A stretch of 20,139 nt of DNA from positions 1-20,139 of the forward strand of contig CAXKVV010000404.1 in NCBI GenBank assembly GCA_964058805.1, read 5' to 3'. A program made the position numbers and the translations under genes. Below the pieces are notes generated by a model, which worked only from the letters and a program-made list of their open reading frames with translations, was not told the origin of the DNA and ran no database searches. The stretch is from Schoenoplectus triqueter (taxonomy: Eukaryota > Streptophyta > Magnoliopsida > Poales > Cyperaceae). Below are positions 1-10,343 of this stretch, piece by piece (within the stretch, counting starts at the first letter, position 1; each line of letters opens with the position of its first letter).

Positions 1-547
1 CTATGGTCTATGATATCTCCATATCTCTTTATCCGCTCTGTCATTTTGGAAATTCTTTTATTTTTAGTAATGAAATATACTGGGTTCACGGCAAAAAAAA
101 AAAAAAAAAGTAGAACTCGGAGCGGATCAATTCGCAAATATACGCTTTATATTTATTTTTTCTAATTCAGGCGCTCACGGGCCAGTTTATAGCCGAGAAG
201 AATATAATTCTCTATTGGGCCATTCATATTTCAATGCGGCCCAGAAATTTGTACTGACTGAGGCCTATCATTATCAAATGGATCAAGTTGAATTTATAAC
301 TAGCTGTTAAGACTAATTGAGTTTCATGTCTAGCCAATTATTGATTAGTCAGATTGAAATCTTTGTAAATTAGGAAAGATGCAACGGCTTTGAAGGATAA
401 AATACACATACATAAAGATGTAATCCATCTTTAAAGATCAGAACGCTCATCATATAACCAAGACTTTTTTTTTGTTTCGTCATGCATAAATCTTCCAAGA
501 TTAATACCACCAGGCAGCAGCTCACTGCTCACGCGCTTGTAATCTTG
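1..547. other. Intergenic stretch, no gene seen
   Basis: No open frame of useful length and no recognisable repeat. A 17-nt poly-A run lies near 93-109. Two GGGCC-type motifs of opposite sense (TTGGGCC near 217 and CGGCCCA near 238) lie about 20 bp apart; such motifs resemble TCP-factor or site II elements of plant promoters, so a gene reading leftward out of the window is possible but unproven. Confidence 0.4.
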
Positions 548-555
548 ATCAGATG

Positions 556-964
556 TAGGGGTTTTAATGGGTCAGGTCGGGTTTAAGTCGGGCCACATTA
601 TTTTATTTTATTTTTTATCCGGCTCGAACCCGATTCGATTAAATTCGGGTCAAAAAATCTTGACCCATACGCCATACCCGACCCGTGTAAAATAATTAAA
701 TATTTATTAATTATTTTTATATAATTTTAAGTAATAAAATATTAATTAATTTATAATTAATCTTAATTAGTATATAATTAGTACATATTTAAGCTTTAAT
801 TAGTAATAAATCACAAAATTACTTCAAAAAAAACATAATTAATTAGGTTGGGTCGGGTTGATCCAAACCCTACCCGACCCGATTCGGGTCAAAAAAATTA
901 AACTCATAACCAACCTATTTATCTTCGGATTATGTCGGATCGGGTCAATAATTGTCACCCCTGG
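556..964 (+). mobile_element. hAT-type MITE, GGGTCGGGT family, copy 1
   Basis: The left end TAGGGGTTTTAAT is matched by an inverted right end ATTGTCACCCCTG. The flanks ATCAGATG (548-555) and ATCAAATG (965-972) agree at 7 of 8 positions, which is the 8-bp target duplication expected of hAT elements. Subterminal regions are rich in GGGTCGGGT and CCCGACCC; the centre (about 690-835) is an AT-rich core almost identical to copy 3 at 10344-10720. It has no coding capacity, so it is non-autonomous. A short minus-strand open frame inside it is incidental. Confidence 0.85.
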
Positions 965-1224
965 ATCAAATGGAATGATGGATGACCTTAATTTAATATC
1001 GGCAAAATTATCTATGATATAAAAATGTGAGTGCATTATATTTTAGAACGTTAGTATTTATATATATGTATTCCTATTTTTCATTTTTTGGGATTACTTA
1101 GCGAGTAAATTTTGTGTCATAAACTCATAATTTATGGTTTATTATTTCAATTTTTTTATGGTTAGAAAAACTTGCAGCCACGTTAATTTTGGTATCGTAT
1201 AATAGATAGAAAATACATGAGTTA
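965..1224. other. Intergenic spacer
   Basis: AT-rich spacer between two hAT-type elements. No open frame, repeat or regulatory pattern recognised. Confidence 0.4.
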
Positions 1225-2423
1225 AAGGGGCTGTGAATGGATCGAATTCGAATCGGATTCCAGAGGATCCAAATGCAAATCTATACTATTATATAAAGCA
1301 TCTAAGAATTGGAGGGTCCATTTTTTGTCATTGTAAATTTTTATTATACCCATTTTATCCCTCAATTAGACGGATAATATTTATTGTTGGTTGATCGAAC
1401 GTATGTGATCGCGTCCATTGATCCCATCTTTCTCTCCATTTCTTTCCCTTATATACTATTATTTCCATAATTTTTATTTTTTATTTAGCAACTTTGTGCA
1501 TATTTGGTAAGGAATTAATGGTGATAATATATGTTAGAATAATTTACTTTTCTTTCCATAAAAATCATGAATCATTAACTCATATTGTGCAAAAATCTCA
1601 TCCAAGATTAAATATAGTCTTTATTATATGTTTTCTCTATAATTTGGTGAATTTATAATTTAATATTAGATAAATGTGAATTTTTTTATCTTATAATATT
1701 TTAATGTTTAAATAAAAAATTCTGCTGCAACGCGCGGGTATATAGCTAGTCCATTAAAAATCTATAAGATTCATATGCGGATCCGTATCCAATAAAATTT
1801 TGAGAATCCAAATGTGAATTCGTATTTACTATTATAGTGGATTTTGGATCGGATTTGGATCATATATCGGATCTTGTATTATAATAATATTAAAAATAGC
1901 ATAATTAATATATGATAAGAGAAAAATAATTATGTTATTTTAAAATTATTTCAAACGTAATAACAATCATAATTCACATTTACTATTATAGCAATCTTAA
2001 AATTATTTGTTCCAATCATAAACATAGCAACAATCATAACCATTTGTTCCAACTTTTAAAACATACAATAAACATCAAATAACATAATAAAATCTACCTA
2101 ATTAATACAATAATTATTATTCAACTTTATGAATCAACACAGAGTGAAATATAAATATTGTTCTTCAATTTAAACTAAATTGAACGTGTCTATTTTATTA
2201 ATTGACATATGATATAATTTTATTTATTTATCGAATTCATAGCGGATTCGAATTCGAATCTTATAAGATCCAAATGTGAATCCATTATATTAGATGGATC
2301 ATTTTCTAGAATCCATATGCAGATCCAATAAACTAACTAATATATTTTAAGGATCTATATGCAGATCCATTTGTACAGATTTGGATCGGATTTTCAGATT
2401 ATGGATATCCATTGATAGCCCTA
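1225..2423. mobile_element. hAT-like element with GGATCC/GAATTCG subterminal repeats, split by a Helitron
   Basis: The left end AGGGGCTGTGAATGG is inversely related to the right end CCATTGATAGCCCTA. Both ends carry many short motifs such as GGATCCAAATG, GGATTTGGATC and TCGAATTCGAATC in both orientations, a pattern typical of subterminal transposase-binding repeats. Without the Helitron at 1280-1749 the element is about 730 bp. The 8 bp on each side (ATGAGTTA and GGTGCTTG) do not match, so either the target duplication has decayed or a boundary is off by some bases. No coding capacity. The hAT assignment rests on the TAGGG-like terminus only. Confidence 0.65.
1280..1749 (+). mobile_element. 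Non-autonomous Helitron, complete, nested in a hAT-like element
   Basis: The 5' end starts TCTATACTATTATATAAAG, matching the TC-start of plant Helitrons. The 3' end is CTAG preceded by TGCAACGCGCGGGTATATAG, which is the usual GC-rich subterminal hairpin region, although its 5' arm has decayed to TTCTGC. The element sits between host A (1279) and host T (1750), the A^T insertion preference of Helitrons, without target duplication. Joining the flanks restores a CCAAATGCAAATCCATTA stretch that closely matches CCAAATGTGAATCCATTA at 2270-2287 in the host element, confirming both ends. No open frame: Rep/helicase is absent. Confidence 0.88.
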
Positions 2424-2482
2424 GGTGCTTGGATTTGGAGTGTTCGCGAAAAATATTGAAAGTACTATTTTAAACCTACGAC

Positions 2483-2687
2483 TCGGGGCGTGCAAACCGA
2501 GAACGGATCAGTTTAATTAGTTTTGAACTGAACCGTTAAAATTTGAAGTATTTGGTTCAGTTTTTTGACTTAAAAATTTCGATTTAATTTAAAGTATTTG
2601 AATCAGTTTAATTAATTTTGAACCGAACCGTTAAAATTTGAAGTATTTATTTCGATTTAAACCGAACAAACTAATTGCACATCCCTA
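2483..2687. mobile_element. Small hAT-type MITE, 205 bp
   Basis: The left end TCGGGGCGTGCAAACCG pairs with the inverted right end TTGCACATCCCTA. Flanking octamers CCTACGAC (2475-2482) and CCTAGCAC (2688-2695) agree at 6 of 8 positions, consistent with an old hAT target duplication. Inside, a block containing GAACCGTTAAAATTTGAAG occurs twice in direct orientation (around 2528-2555 and 2622-2648), so the element has an internal tandem duplication. Too short to code. Confidence 0.75.
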
Positions 2688-2695
2688 CCTAGCAC

Positions 2696-4992
2696 GTATT
2701 GATTGGGAAGGGGGCAAAAAAAAAGGAAAAAGAGGAAAGCCCACCATAGATAAAAATGTCAAAAGAATTTAGTTTATAGATTGTTGCCATCCTATAGCTT
2801 TTCTCGATACCCGTAAAATGTATCATCAATTAGAAGCGGCAAAGCAACTATATATGAAGTATTAAAGTTGAAACAAAATTTTATGTCATTCACCAAACTC
2901 TCTAATTTTTTATGTTTTTAAAATTCTGAAAGTTAAAATAATATTTGGTTGTTTATTTTAACTTTCTATAGTTATAAAATGATTCAGCTCATTATTATGC
3001 GAAATATATGACGATATAAAGTTATCTATTAATTTTAAATATTTCCGATAGCATCAATTATTTATTTATATTTAGTGCAATAATTAAACATTACATTATT
3101 TTTGAATCTGATGTCATCATATGTTTTGCATATATATAGTCATGAGATGAGATGAATCATCTTTAGTTATTCATGTGTTTATGTGTTTGTTTTTAGATAA
3201 GAATGGAGGGTCCGAGCTAAAAGACTTTCATCTGAATTTTTGACCTATATAAAACCTTAATTCGTGAGGCATATGGTTGGTTCGTACGTAGTTAGGAACT
3301 TTCGGACTTAACAAAGTTTGGTCGTTACGCATACAACAAAATATACCGACGGAAAGAAAATAAAGACATGTTTGTTTATCATGTACAATTTATTAAACAA
3401 AGGTTCTTAATCGTGACCAGAAAACACGTGCAACCCAGTTGAGATCAGGAATAGGTTAATTCAATTAAGCATTTTTTTTCTTAGTTTGGTCCAAAGTGAG
3501 AAAATTTTACCTAATCACAACTTGGCAACCATTGAGAAAAAAATGAAGCACAAAAAATACCAAAGTTACAGGTAACAAATTTATTTTTGTTCTCAGTTTA
3601 GCCGTCATGAATCCTGATTGACAACAACTTTTGTTTGTTTCTTCTTTTTCTTAATGTTTATTTTCTACTGCTAATTGGCTACCTGATGCAACATATGTTG
3701 GTCTTTAGTAACACAAATCCGAGTCATCCTACTATGATATAGCAAGCAGTTGTTATAACTTGAATCTCTCTTTAATATAATAGCGAACTCCTTTTAATAT
3801 AATGTATGTGTGCAGTACCACATATTTTTTCTATTTATTAATGCAGTAAAATAAAATTTAACTATCAATTGATTACGTTATGAAGATTTAATGAAAATTT
3901 ATTATTTTTCCAGAATATTTCTTTATTGTATCTGTATGTATGTTATTGAGTATATATGGTCCGGCAACTCTCTTCCTAATATTTTGATTTGCATGAAATA
4001 TTACAACAGTTCTAATTTGTTTATATGAAATAATCTTGACATGGTTGCCCAACGAAAGCCAACTTGCCAGCCAAAATTATAACTTTTTTTTGCTTAAAAT
4101 TAAGTACAGGACAAACGCAAACGACAATCTTGTTTATAATTTGTATTATAGTAGGCTTTATTTTTAGCTCTGCCTATGAATAGGCCGGTGTACCTACTCT
4201 CTTTAGTAATATTTACTGCTATACTAAATTCTTTTTTTTTACATCTATTCATTTTTTTAATAGAACTATTCTCCTATAAAAAATTATCTATTTCCAAATC
4301 ACCAAAAATATTTTGGATCGATCATTGAGAAAACAAATTTCTTACTCTAAAAAAATAATTCGAGCGCTAAAAGACGTCCAATTAAAGTAGACTTTAAATG
4401 AAATTTAAAAAGCGCCAACCTGATATTAAGACATTATTTTTTTAAAATTTGATCTCCTACTCTTAATCTGAAAAATTAAGTTTTCCAAGTAAGAAGCATA
4501 TAATATGGGAATCAATGAGACACTTTCTTATAAATATTTAAAGTTTAATGACTTGTTTTTATTTTTTTCATAAAACAAAAACACATATATGCCTTATAAC
4601 TTGCATCCCAACATATGAATAAAGATGCATTACACAAGAAAAAGGAAAAAAAAAGTAATGTCCATTATTTTTTTATGAAAATGTCAATTATTCAAAAAAA
4701 AAATGAAAAACCAGTCAACTACAACTTTTATTATAAAGAACTTTTTAGCGACACCGTGTGCTTGTCAAATGTCAATACTCAATGTTCACCATTCAAGGAA
4801 TCCAACGTGGCGCAATATCTTTTACCCATCATCATATATTCATATGAGATCCAAGTGGACCCATTCCATGAATAAAGTAGCCCAACAAAGACTCAAAACC
4901 TAGGGACCATCTTAGCTGTAATTAAGCACAGTCACAAATTAATCCTCCTAGCAAGCTAGAAAGTAAAAATATATAAAATCGTATAGTTTGCA
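2696..4992. other. Intergenic stretch of about 2.3 kb, nothing assigned
   Basis: AT-rich with frequent poly-A and poly-T runs. Two overlapping open frames at 4615-4903 (86 and 66 codons) lie in low-complexity A-rich DNA; they resemble no family I know and are probably chance. No terminal inverted repeat, target duplication or tRNA-like fold was recognised. The part near 4790-4970 is less AT-biased and has the mixed composition of a former gene flank, but nothing more can be claimed. Confidence 0.4.
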
Positions 4993-5000
4993 CCTGCGTC

Positions 5001-5526
5001 TACGGCTGCAAGAAATTTTTGAAATTCGTAGTTTGTTCGATTCGAAAAAAGTTCGTTCGATTCTAGTTCGAAATTAATTTCAAATCAAACTAATTCGATT
5101 CGAAATTATATCGAATCAAACTCAAATCATGGTGAATTTGTTCGAAATATGTTCGCGAACTATTTTTGTTTGAATTTGTATTAATTATTTGATTGTTTGA
5201 GACTTTGAGTGGTATGAATTTATATAAAATTTATTATTTTTTGTTGAATGAACTTTTAGTTTTGTATGAATTTTTATTAAATTGACATTTTTTATATTTG
5301 ATTCTGTTATTTTGATATGAATTGTGGAATTTGTTCACATAATAATTCTATTTCAAACTATTTACGAATCAAATCAAACAGTTCGAATATTTAACGAATC
5401 GAATTTCAAACAATGGTTTGAGTTCGAAACTGCCTATCTATTTCAAATCAAACTAGTTCGAAATAGATTTCAAATCAAACTCAAACACAAGTCAGTTTGT
5501 TCGTGTTCGATTCATTTGCAGCCCTA
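5001..5526. mobile_element. hAT-type MITE, TTCGAATTCGA family, 526 bp
   Basis: A perfect 8-bp target duplication CCTGCGTC flanks it (4993-5000 and 5527-5534). The left end TACGGCTGCAAG is inversely related to the right end TTTGCAGCCCTA. Subterminal zones on both sides are packed with TTCGAATTCGA, TTCGATTCGA and ATTTCAAATCAAAC motifs in both orientations. The AT-rich centre (about 5160-5330) has no coding capacity. An open frame crossing its right half continues into the neighbouring element and is incidental. Confidence 0.9.
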
Positions 5527-5575
5527 CCTGCGTCATAGACGAAAACTCGAAATATACTCGACAAAGGGGAGCAGA

Positions 5576-5980
5576 CAGTTTTTATTATTAATAATTATTA
5601 TTAAATTAATATTATTAAAAATAAGATTGAAAATCGTAAAATTTCAAATATACGAATGGCAGCGCGCCACTATCAGTGGTGCGTTTCATTATTTTTATGA
5701 AACGCACCACTGCCAGTGGCGCGTTTCGTCCAAACCCCGCGCAGCGCCTCCATCTCACTTGTGTGTTTTGTATATATAAGAAGTAAACGCGCCACTGTCA
5801 GTAACGCGTTTCATAAAAATAAAGCAGTGGCGCGTTTCGTAAAAATAATGAAACGCGCCACCGCACAGTGAACGGGCCACTGCCAGTGGTGCGTTGCCAT
5901 TCGTATATTTAAAATTTTATATTTCTCACTCTTATTTTTAATAATATTATTTTAATAAAACTTATTATTACTAAAAACTG
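5576..5980. mobile_element. Mutator-like MITE with GC-rich palindromic core, copy 1
   Basis: A perfect 9-bp target duplication GGGAGCAGA (5567-5575 and 5981-5989) and long terminal inverted repeats of about 110 bp, beginning CAGTTTTTA, point to a Mutator-type (MULE) non-autonomous element. The outer arms are AT-rich. The inner part (about 5660-5900) holds several copies of the palindromic unit CGCGCCACTGNCAGTGGCG, making a CpG-rich island in AT-rich DNA. One unit pair forms a 23-bp stem (5666-5688 with 5697-5719, two mismatches). No coding capacity. Confidence 0.88.
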
Positions 5981-6094
5981 GGGAGCAGAAGTTAGGTTCT
6001 TGTCGAGTCGAAGTTCTTCATTGCATTTGTGGTCACGCCAGTTATATTTTAGAAAGATCAAACAACACTAAAACACTTAATGGCGTAGGGACCG

Positions 6095-6319
6095 ATGGCG
6101 CTGCGCCCCACCCTTCAAAATTTTGAAAATTAATGATTTACGGAGTCAGGATTTTAGTATAAGAGGGTAGATGTCAGTATACGTTGTTAGAGTATTAAAA
6201 TTAATAAATTAGAGGGGTCAATACATTATATGAAATAAAAATACATGATAAATTTAAACCCGATATGTAACTCCCGTGAAATTGGAGGGTCAGGCCCCCG
6301 CCCCCTCTAAATCAGCTCT
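6095..6319 (-). repeat. Dispersed repeat R3, minus-strand copy
   Basis: The reverse complement of this segment aligns over much of its length with 11078-11259, sharing blocks such as GGCCTGACC, TTTATCAT(T/G)TATTTTTATTT and TTTTAAT(A/G)CTCTA. The GGCCCCCGCCCCCTCTAAAT end and the GTGGCGGA start of the other copy resemble a common plant repeat with a CAGTGGCGGA terminus. The superfamily is not clear and neither boundary is certain. Confidence 0.55.
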
Positions 6320-7180
6320 TGTTTATGATATTTTACATTGTAATTATAATATTTTATATTTTAGTCTTAAAATTTGAGATACCATGTCTAAAGTATATAT
6401 AAAAAGTTAGTCCCTTAGGATGCAGTCTCTAAAGTATATTAAAAAAATTATAGCCCCTCATAATTTTGGGTCAACTTTTGTGACTGAAAACACAGTACCG
6501 TTGAAGTCTTGTGAAACCTAAAATTTAGAATTTTGGTTCTTTTATTTTTTTCAAATTTGTAAAACACGACTATATATTTTGATATGCCAACCTTTTTTAG
6601 GTTATCTTGTAGAAATCAAATAATAGTAATAATAATAATAATTTTTTTACAGTAAATATAAATTTTGACGGAATTGGATAGGATTAAGTGCAATTATGCT
6701 GCGAGTAGTAAATATAAAAGACTGTTTGATACGGCAAAAAAAAAAAAAGAGAAATTGGAAGCTCTTAGAAAATTTTCCCAGGACTAGTGCTTCTGGTTTA
6801 CTTAAGCAAATTTCGAGGAAAGTAACGTGGAAACTGGAAAAGAAAATGGAGGATAGAGATCAAATGATCCAATGAATTTGGACTCGCAATCAGCGCCAGT
6901 GGACAACATGTGCACTTGTGATGGCTACGACCTACGAGTTATATTTCGGATCAATTTGATTTGAATAAAAAGTGTAAAACTGAAAAACGTCATGATATAT
7001 TGAACCAAATATGAACCGTATGTTTGATATAGACGGTAATAAATCTCAAATTCTAAAAATGACATGAAAAGTAACATATACTGGAGTTTATGAAAGATTT
7101 ATTTTTGAAAAATATTAAACCGAATATATTAATTTGTGGCAATATTGATCCGTGTATATATATATATAGTAAAAATATTA
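6320..7180. other. Intergenic stretch, nothing assigned
   Basis: AT-rich, with a (TAA)n-like run near 6628-6642 and a poly-A run near 6737-6748. No open frame, terminal repeat or RNA gene was recognised. A short (TA)n tract at about 7155-7168 precedes the foldback element. Confidence 0.4.
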
Positions 7181-7189
7181 TGAGCTTAA

Positions 7190-7558
7190 GCTCACGGAGG
7201 TCTTCCGTGAGTTTAACTCAAAAAATATATCAAATCATGTTCAAATTTTAATTTATCATTCTCATTAAATTATTTATGTGAAAATCTTATGGGATGCAAA
7301 AAATTGGAGTGTTTTGAGCTTTTTAAGTCACCGTTTTTAATTTTTGAAAATCAGATTTAAAAATAATAATAATATATTTAATATTTGAACATCATTTTTA
7401 AAAATTAAAAACGGTGACTTAAAAAGTTCAAAACACTCCAATTTTTTGCATCCTATAAGATTTTCATATAAATAATTTAATAAGTATGATAAATTAAAAT
7501 TTAGAGATAATTTAATATATTTTTTGAATTAAGCTCACGAAACATCTTAACCTCACGG
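7190..7558. mobile_element. Long foldback MITE (near-perfect inverted repeat)
   Basis: The left arm (about 7190-7356) is complementary to the right arm (about 7389-7558), with a roughly 32-nt AT-rich loop. The inner ~90 bp of the stem are nearly perfect; GGATGCAAAAAATTGGAGTG and TTTTTAAGTCACCGTTTTTA occur in both arms. Outer ends carry CTCACGG / CCGTGAG motifs. It sits between a (TA)n tract and a (CT)n(TA)n tract, which hides any target duplication, so the superfamily is undecided. No coding capacity. Transcription in either direction would give a long hairpin RNA. Confidence 0.85.
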
Positions 7559-7565
7559 TATCTTT

Positions 7566-7597
7566 ACTCTCTCTCTCTCTCTATATATATATATATT
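7566..7597. repeat. (CT)n(TA)n microsatellite
   Basis: A run of about eight CT units passes directly into about seven TA units, immediately right of the foldback element. Confidence 0.9.
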
Positions 7598-7635
7598 GAA
7601 ACTCATATTTTACACAAATAATAAATTATAATATA

Positions 7636-7885
7636 TAAAGAGAGTTAAATTTTTAAGTCTTCCAATATATCATATTATTAATAAAATTTTTTATTATTGA
7701 TTTTATTTAAATCTCTTCATCTACCTTGATTCAATGTGTAATGTATAGTTGTCCTCATGTAAATTGATAAGTGTAACATATCTAAGGTACAATTTAATAC
7801 TTAAAATTATCTATTTTATATTATTATGTATAAATTATCATATCTTTAATTTATCTTATTTATTATTATAACTTATTTTCTCAGT
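7636..7885 (+). repeat. Dispersed repeat R2, copy a (most diverged)
   Basis: Aligns with 13095-13475 and 15768-16148. Shared landmarks in the same order are a GAGAGTTAA start, TTGATTTTATTTAAAT, CTCTTCATCTACCTTGATTC, a CTCATGTAAATTGATAAGTG block (TCATTTAAAATA..TG in the others) and an ACTTAAAATTAT block. This copy lacks the ATGCCACATCATC motif seen in the other two. No coding capacity. Confidence 0.6.
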
Positions 7886-9179
7886 GAAAAAGTCGAGGAA
7901 CAACTCTATTATTATAAAATCATTTAAAACTATGAAATTAATCAATCAAGGATTTTTTTTTAGATCATATTGCAACTTGCGAGGCCTAAATTGGTTGTTT
8001 GAGTTTTGAGAATTGAAAACAATCAACTGCTTGATGCAAAGTAAGGTTACACAACTCATAACTGGAGTTTTATAAAAATATAGACAAGATAAATAGCTAC
8101 TGATCCTATATATATAATTAATTTTAGCGCAGATCATAAACTTACAGGATCAACACTAATAATATATATTAGTTAAATTAATGCGTTATCTAGTATTAGT
8201 TAATACATAAGAGTTCCAAATTCAAAAAAAAAGTGCACCGATCAATAATTAAGATACAGATGGATTCTAATAAATGATGAACTTAATATATAAAAATATG
8301 GCAGTCTAGAGTTGGCATTGACACAATTTTTGTTGTATTGAAATTGTATTGTTTTAACTCTTAGAGTTTGTTCTCAGGGGTAAACAAAGAGCCACCCAAT
8401 TAAAAAAATGTGAATAGGATACTTAGAATAAATAATGGAATATCTCACATTTATAAATAAAATTGTACATTAAATTTTCTAAAAAAATATAAGTGGGAAT
8501 TAATAGAAGCGAGAAGAATGTCATTCTCTACTGATTTTCATCATTTCATGCATGGTTGATAACCACAAGGACTTGATCAGATAAGTTATCAAAGGCGGCG
8601 TCAAATTAAGGCTTAATTAGCGTGGCAATGGGATCGATAATTAACAGATATTTCAAGCCCTCTGTGCTATGCTGCTCAGCTGCTGCTATGATTTATCCAC
8701 CAACCCATGCATTCATACTTCATAGCATGCTCGCCACAAATTAATATTCCACGCAATTAAGAAAGTTAATTTATTGTTCTAAGCTTCAGTGATCAGTACT
8801 AAGCAATCATGTATCTTCCAATGGATGGCATGTGCTCTCTCAAATAATTTTCTCGCAACCTTGCAAATTGCAATAATTTAATTAATTAGCTCGATTTTTA
8901 TAAAAAAAAAATAATGTAAATAGTTCAAATCGTTTCGCAATTTATTCACCGACGTTTTACATATAATTAGCCCGAACGGTTGGATTTTTTTCCGCCGCCA
9001 GGGACTTTAGAAGAAGAAAACAACCGTCTTTTAAAGGGAAAAAAATTGCAAACAAGTGATTATTATTCGTAAGTAAATTCATGCGTAAATTTCAATGCAG
9101 ATATTTGTCTATTTAAATTAAAAATATTCTTTTATATTCAAGGGAAACATACTTTGTCGTATGCAGCATATCTGTGTGG
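7886..9179. other. Intergenic stretch of about 1.3 kb, nothing assigned
   Basis: AT-rich with no open frame worth reporting (a 63-codon minus-strand frame at 7946-8137 looks like chance). The part at about 8570-8830 is less AT-biased and contains CTGCTCAGCTGCTGC-like sequence, but no RNA fold or protein similarity was recognised. Confidence 0.4.
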
Positions 9180-9589
9180 TATGGACGTTAATTATTAATC
9201 TGACCTGACGGGTTAATCTGATCTAATCCGAACCCGATCCGATATGATCCGAAAATAAATGGGTCGGGTACGAGTTTAATTCTTTGACCCGAATCGGATC
9301 GGGTTCGGGTCAACCCAACCCGACCCGATTAATTATATTTTTTGAAGTAATTTTATGATCTAGTATTAATTAAAGCTTAAATATATACCAATTAAGATTA
9401 ATTATAAATTATTAAATATTTTATTATTTAAAATTATATAAAAATATTTAATAAATATTTAATTATTTTACACGGGTCGGGTCGGGTATGGGTCAAGATT
9501 TTTTGAAACAAATTTAATCGGGTCGAGTTCGGATCGGATCAAGAAAATAATAAAATAATGTGATCCGACCCGACCCATTGACACCCCTT
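9180..9589 (-). mobile_element. hAT-type MITE, GGGTCGGGT family, copy 2 (inverted)
   Basis: This copy is in the opposite orientation to copies 1, 3 and 4: the core reads TTTGAAGTAATTTTATGAT and AATTAAAGCTTAAATAT. The right end ATTGACACCCCTT is well kept. The left end, about TATGGACGTTAATT, is mutated but aligns position by position with the family end TAGGGGTGTCAATT. Flanking octamers (CTGTGTGG and AGCTCAAG) do not match. The right junction abuts the GCTCGAG-rich element directly, so the right flank was probably replaced by a later insertion. Confidence 0.78.
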
Positions 9590-10133
9590 AGCTCAAGCTC
9601 GGCTCATAAAAATTCGAGTCGAGCTTGTGAAACGGTTCGAGCTGAAAAGTCTAGCTCAAGCTTGGCTCGTTACTATTCGAGCTAGCTCACAAGCTGGTTC
9701 ACGAGTCAATACATGTACATTGACTCGATTTGACATTTATATTTAGTATATCTATAAACTGTAAATTCGATATATCTACAAAAACGGTACATGAGTTAGT
9801 ACAAAATTGATACATCAACAAATCTATATTTTCTATAAAATCTTTGTTGCACTAATTTGATTGGATGGACTAGCAAAAAACTATCGAGTCAGATATATGA
9901 GCCGAGTCACGAGTAAGTATAAGAAGTGATTAAGTTGTTGAGATGATGAGATCACGAGAGACAATGAGAAATGAATTATCGGATTAAAGTTTGACAGAAA
10001 AAATATATATAAATTATTACTCTTCAAGCTGAGTCGAGCTAAGAGCTGAGCCAATCCCAACTCAAACTCAGCTTATTTAACTATCGAACCAGATTAATTC
10101 GAGTCAAATTAGCCCGAAGTAAGCCACAAATCT
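9590..10133. mobile_element. GCTCGAG-rich element, probable degenerate MITE
   Basis: Both ends are dense in GAGCTCGAGTCGAGC-like words: AGCTCAAGCTCGGCTC and CGAGTCGAGCTTG on the left, CTGAGTCGAGCTAAGAGCTG and TTCGAGTCAAATT on the right. The centre is AT-rich. This arrangement matches hAT-type elements with subterminal repeats, but no clean terminal inverted repeat or target duplication could be fixed, so both limits are approximate. No coding capacity. Confidence 0.55.
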
Positions 10134-10343
10134 GATCTTTTTTGTGGAGCACTATCTAAAATTACTACTTAATTAATCGTACATGTACTGCTCCAAGATG
10201 CATATCATTTTGGAGAACAAAATTACTTTGTCAATGAAAATTTTGGGAGCCCATCTTAGTACTATTCCAATTTGCACATGTACCACTCAATTAATCGTAC
10301 CCAAAAAAAAATATTTATCTTAATTTCCTTTATTCATTTGAAT

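Noticed and set aside
4615..4903. Two overlapping plus-strand open frames of 86 and 66 codons
   Set aside because: The DNA is A-rich and low in complexity, the proteins resemble nothing known, and no promoter or splice pattern is attached.
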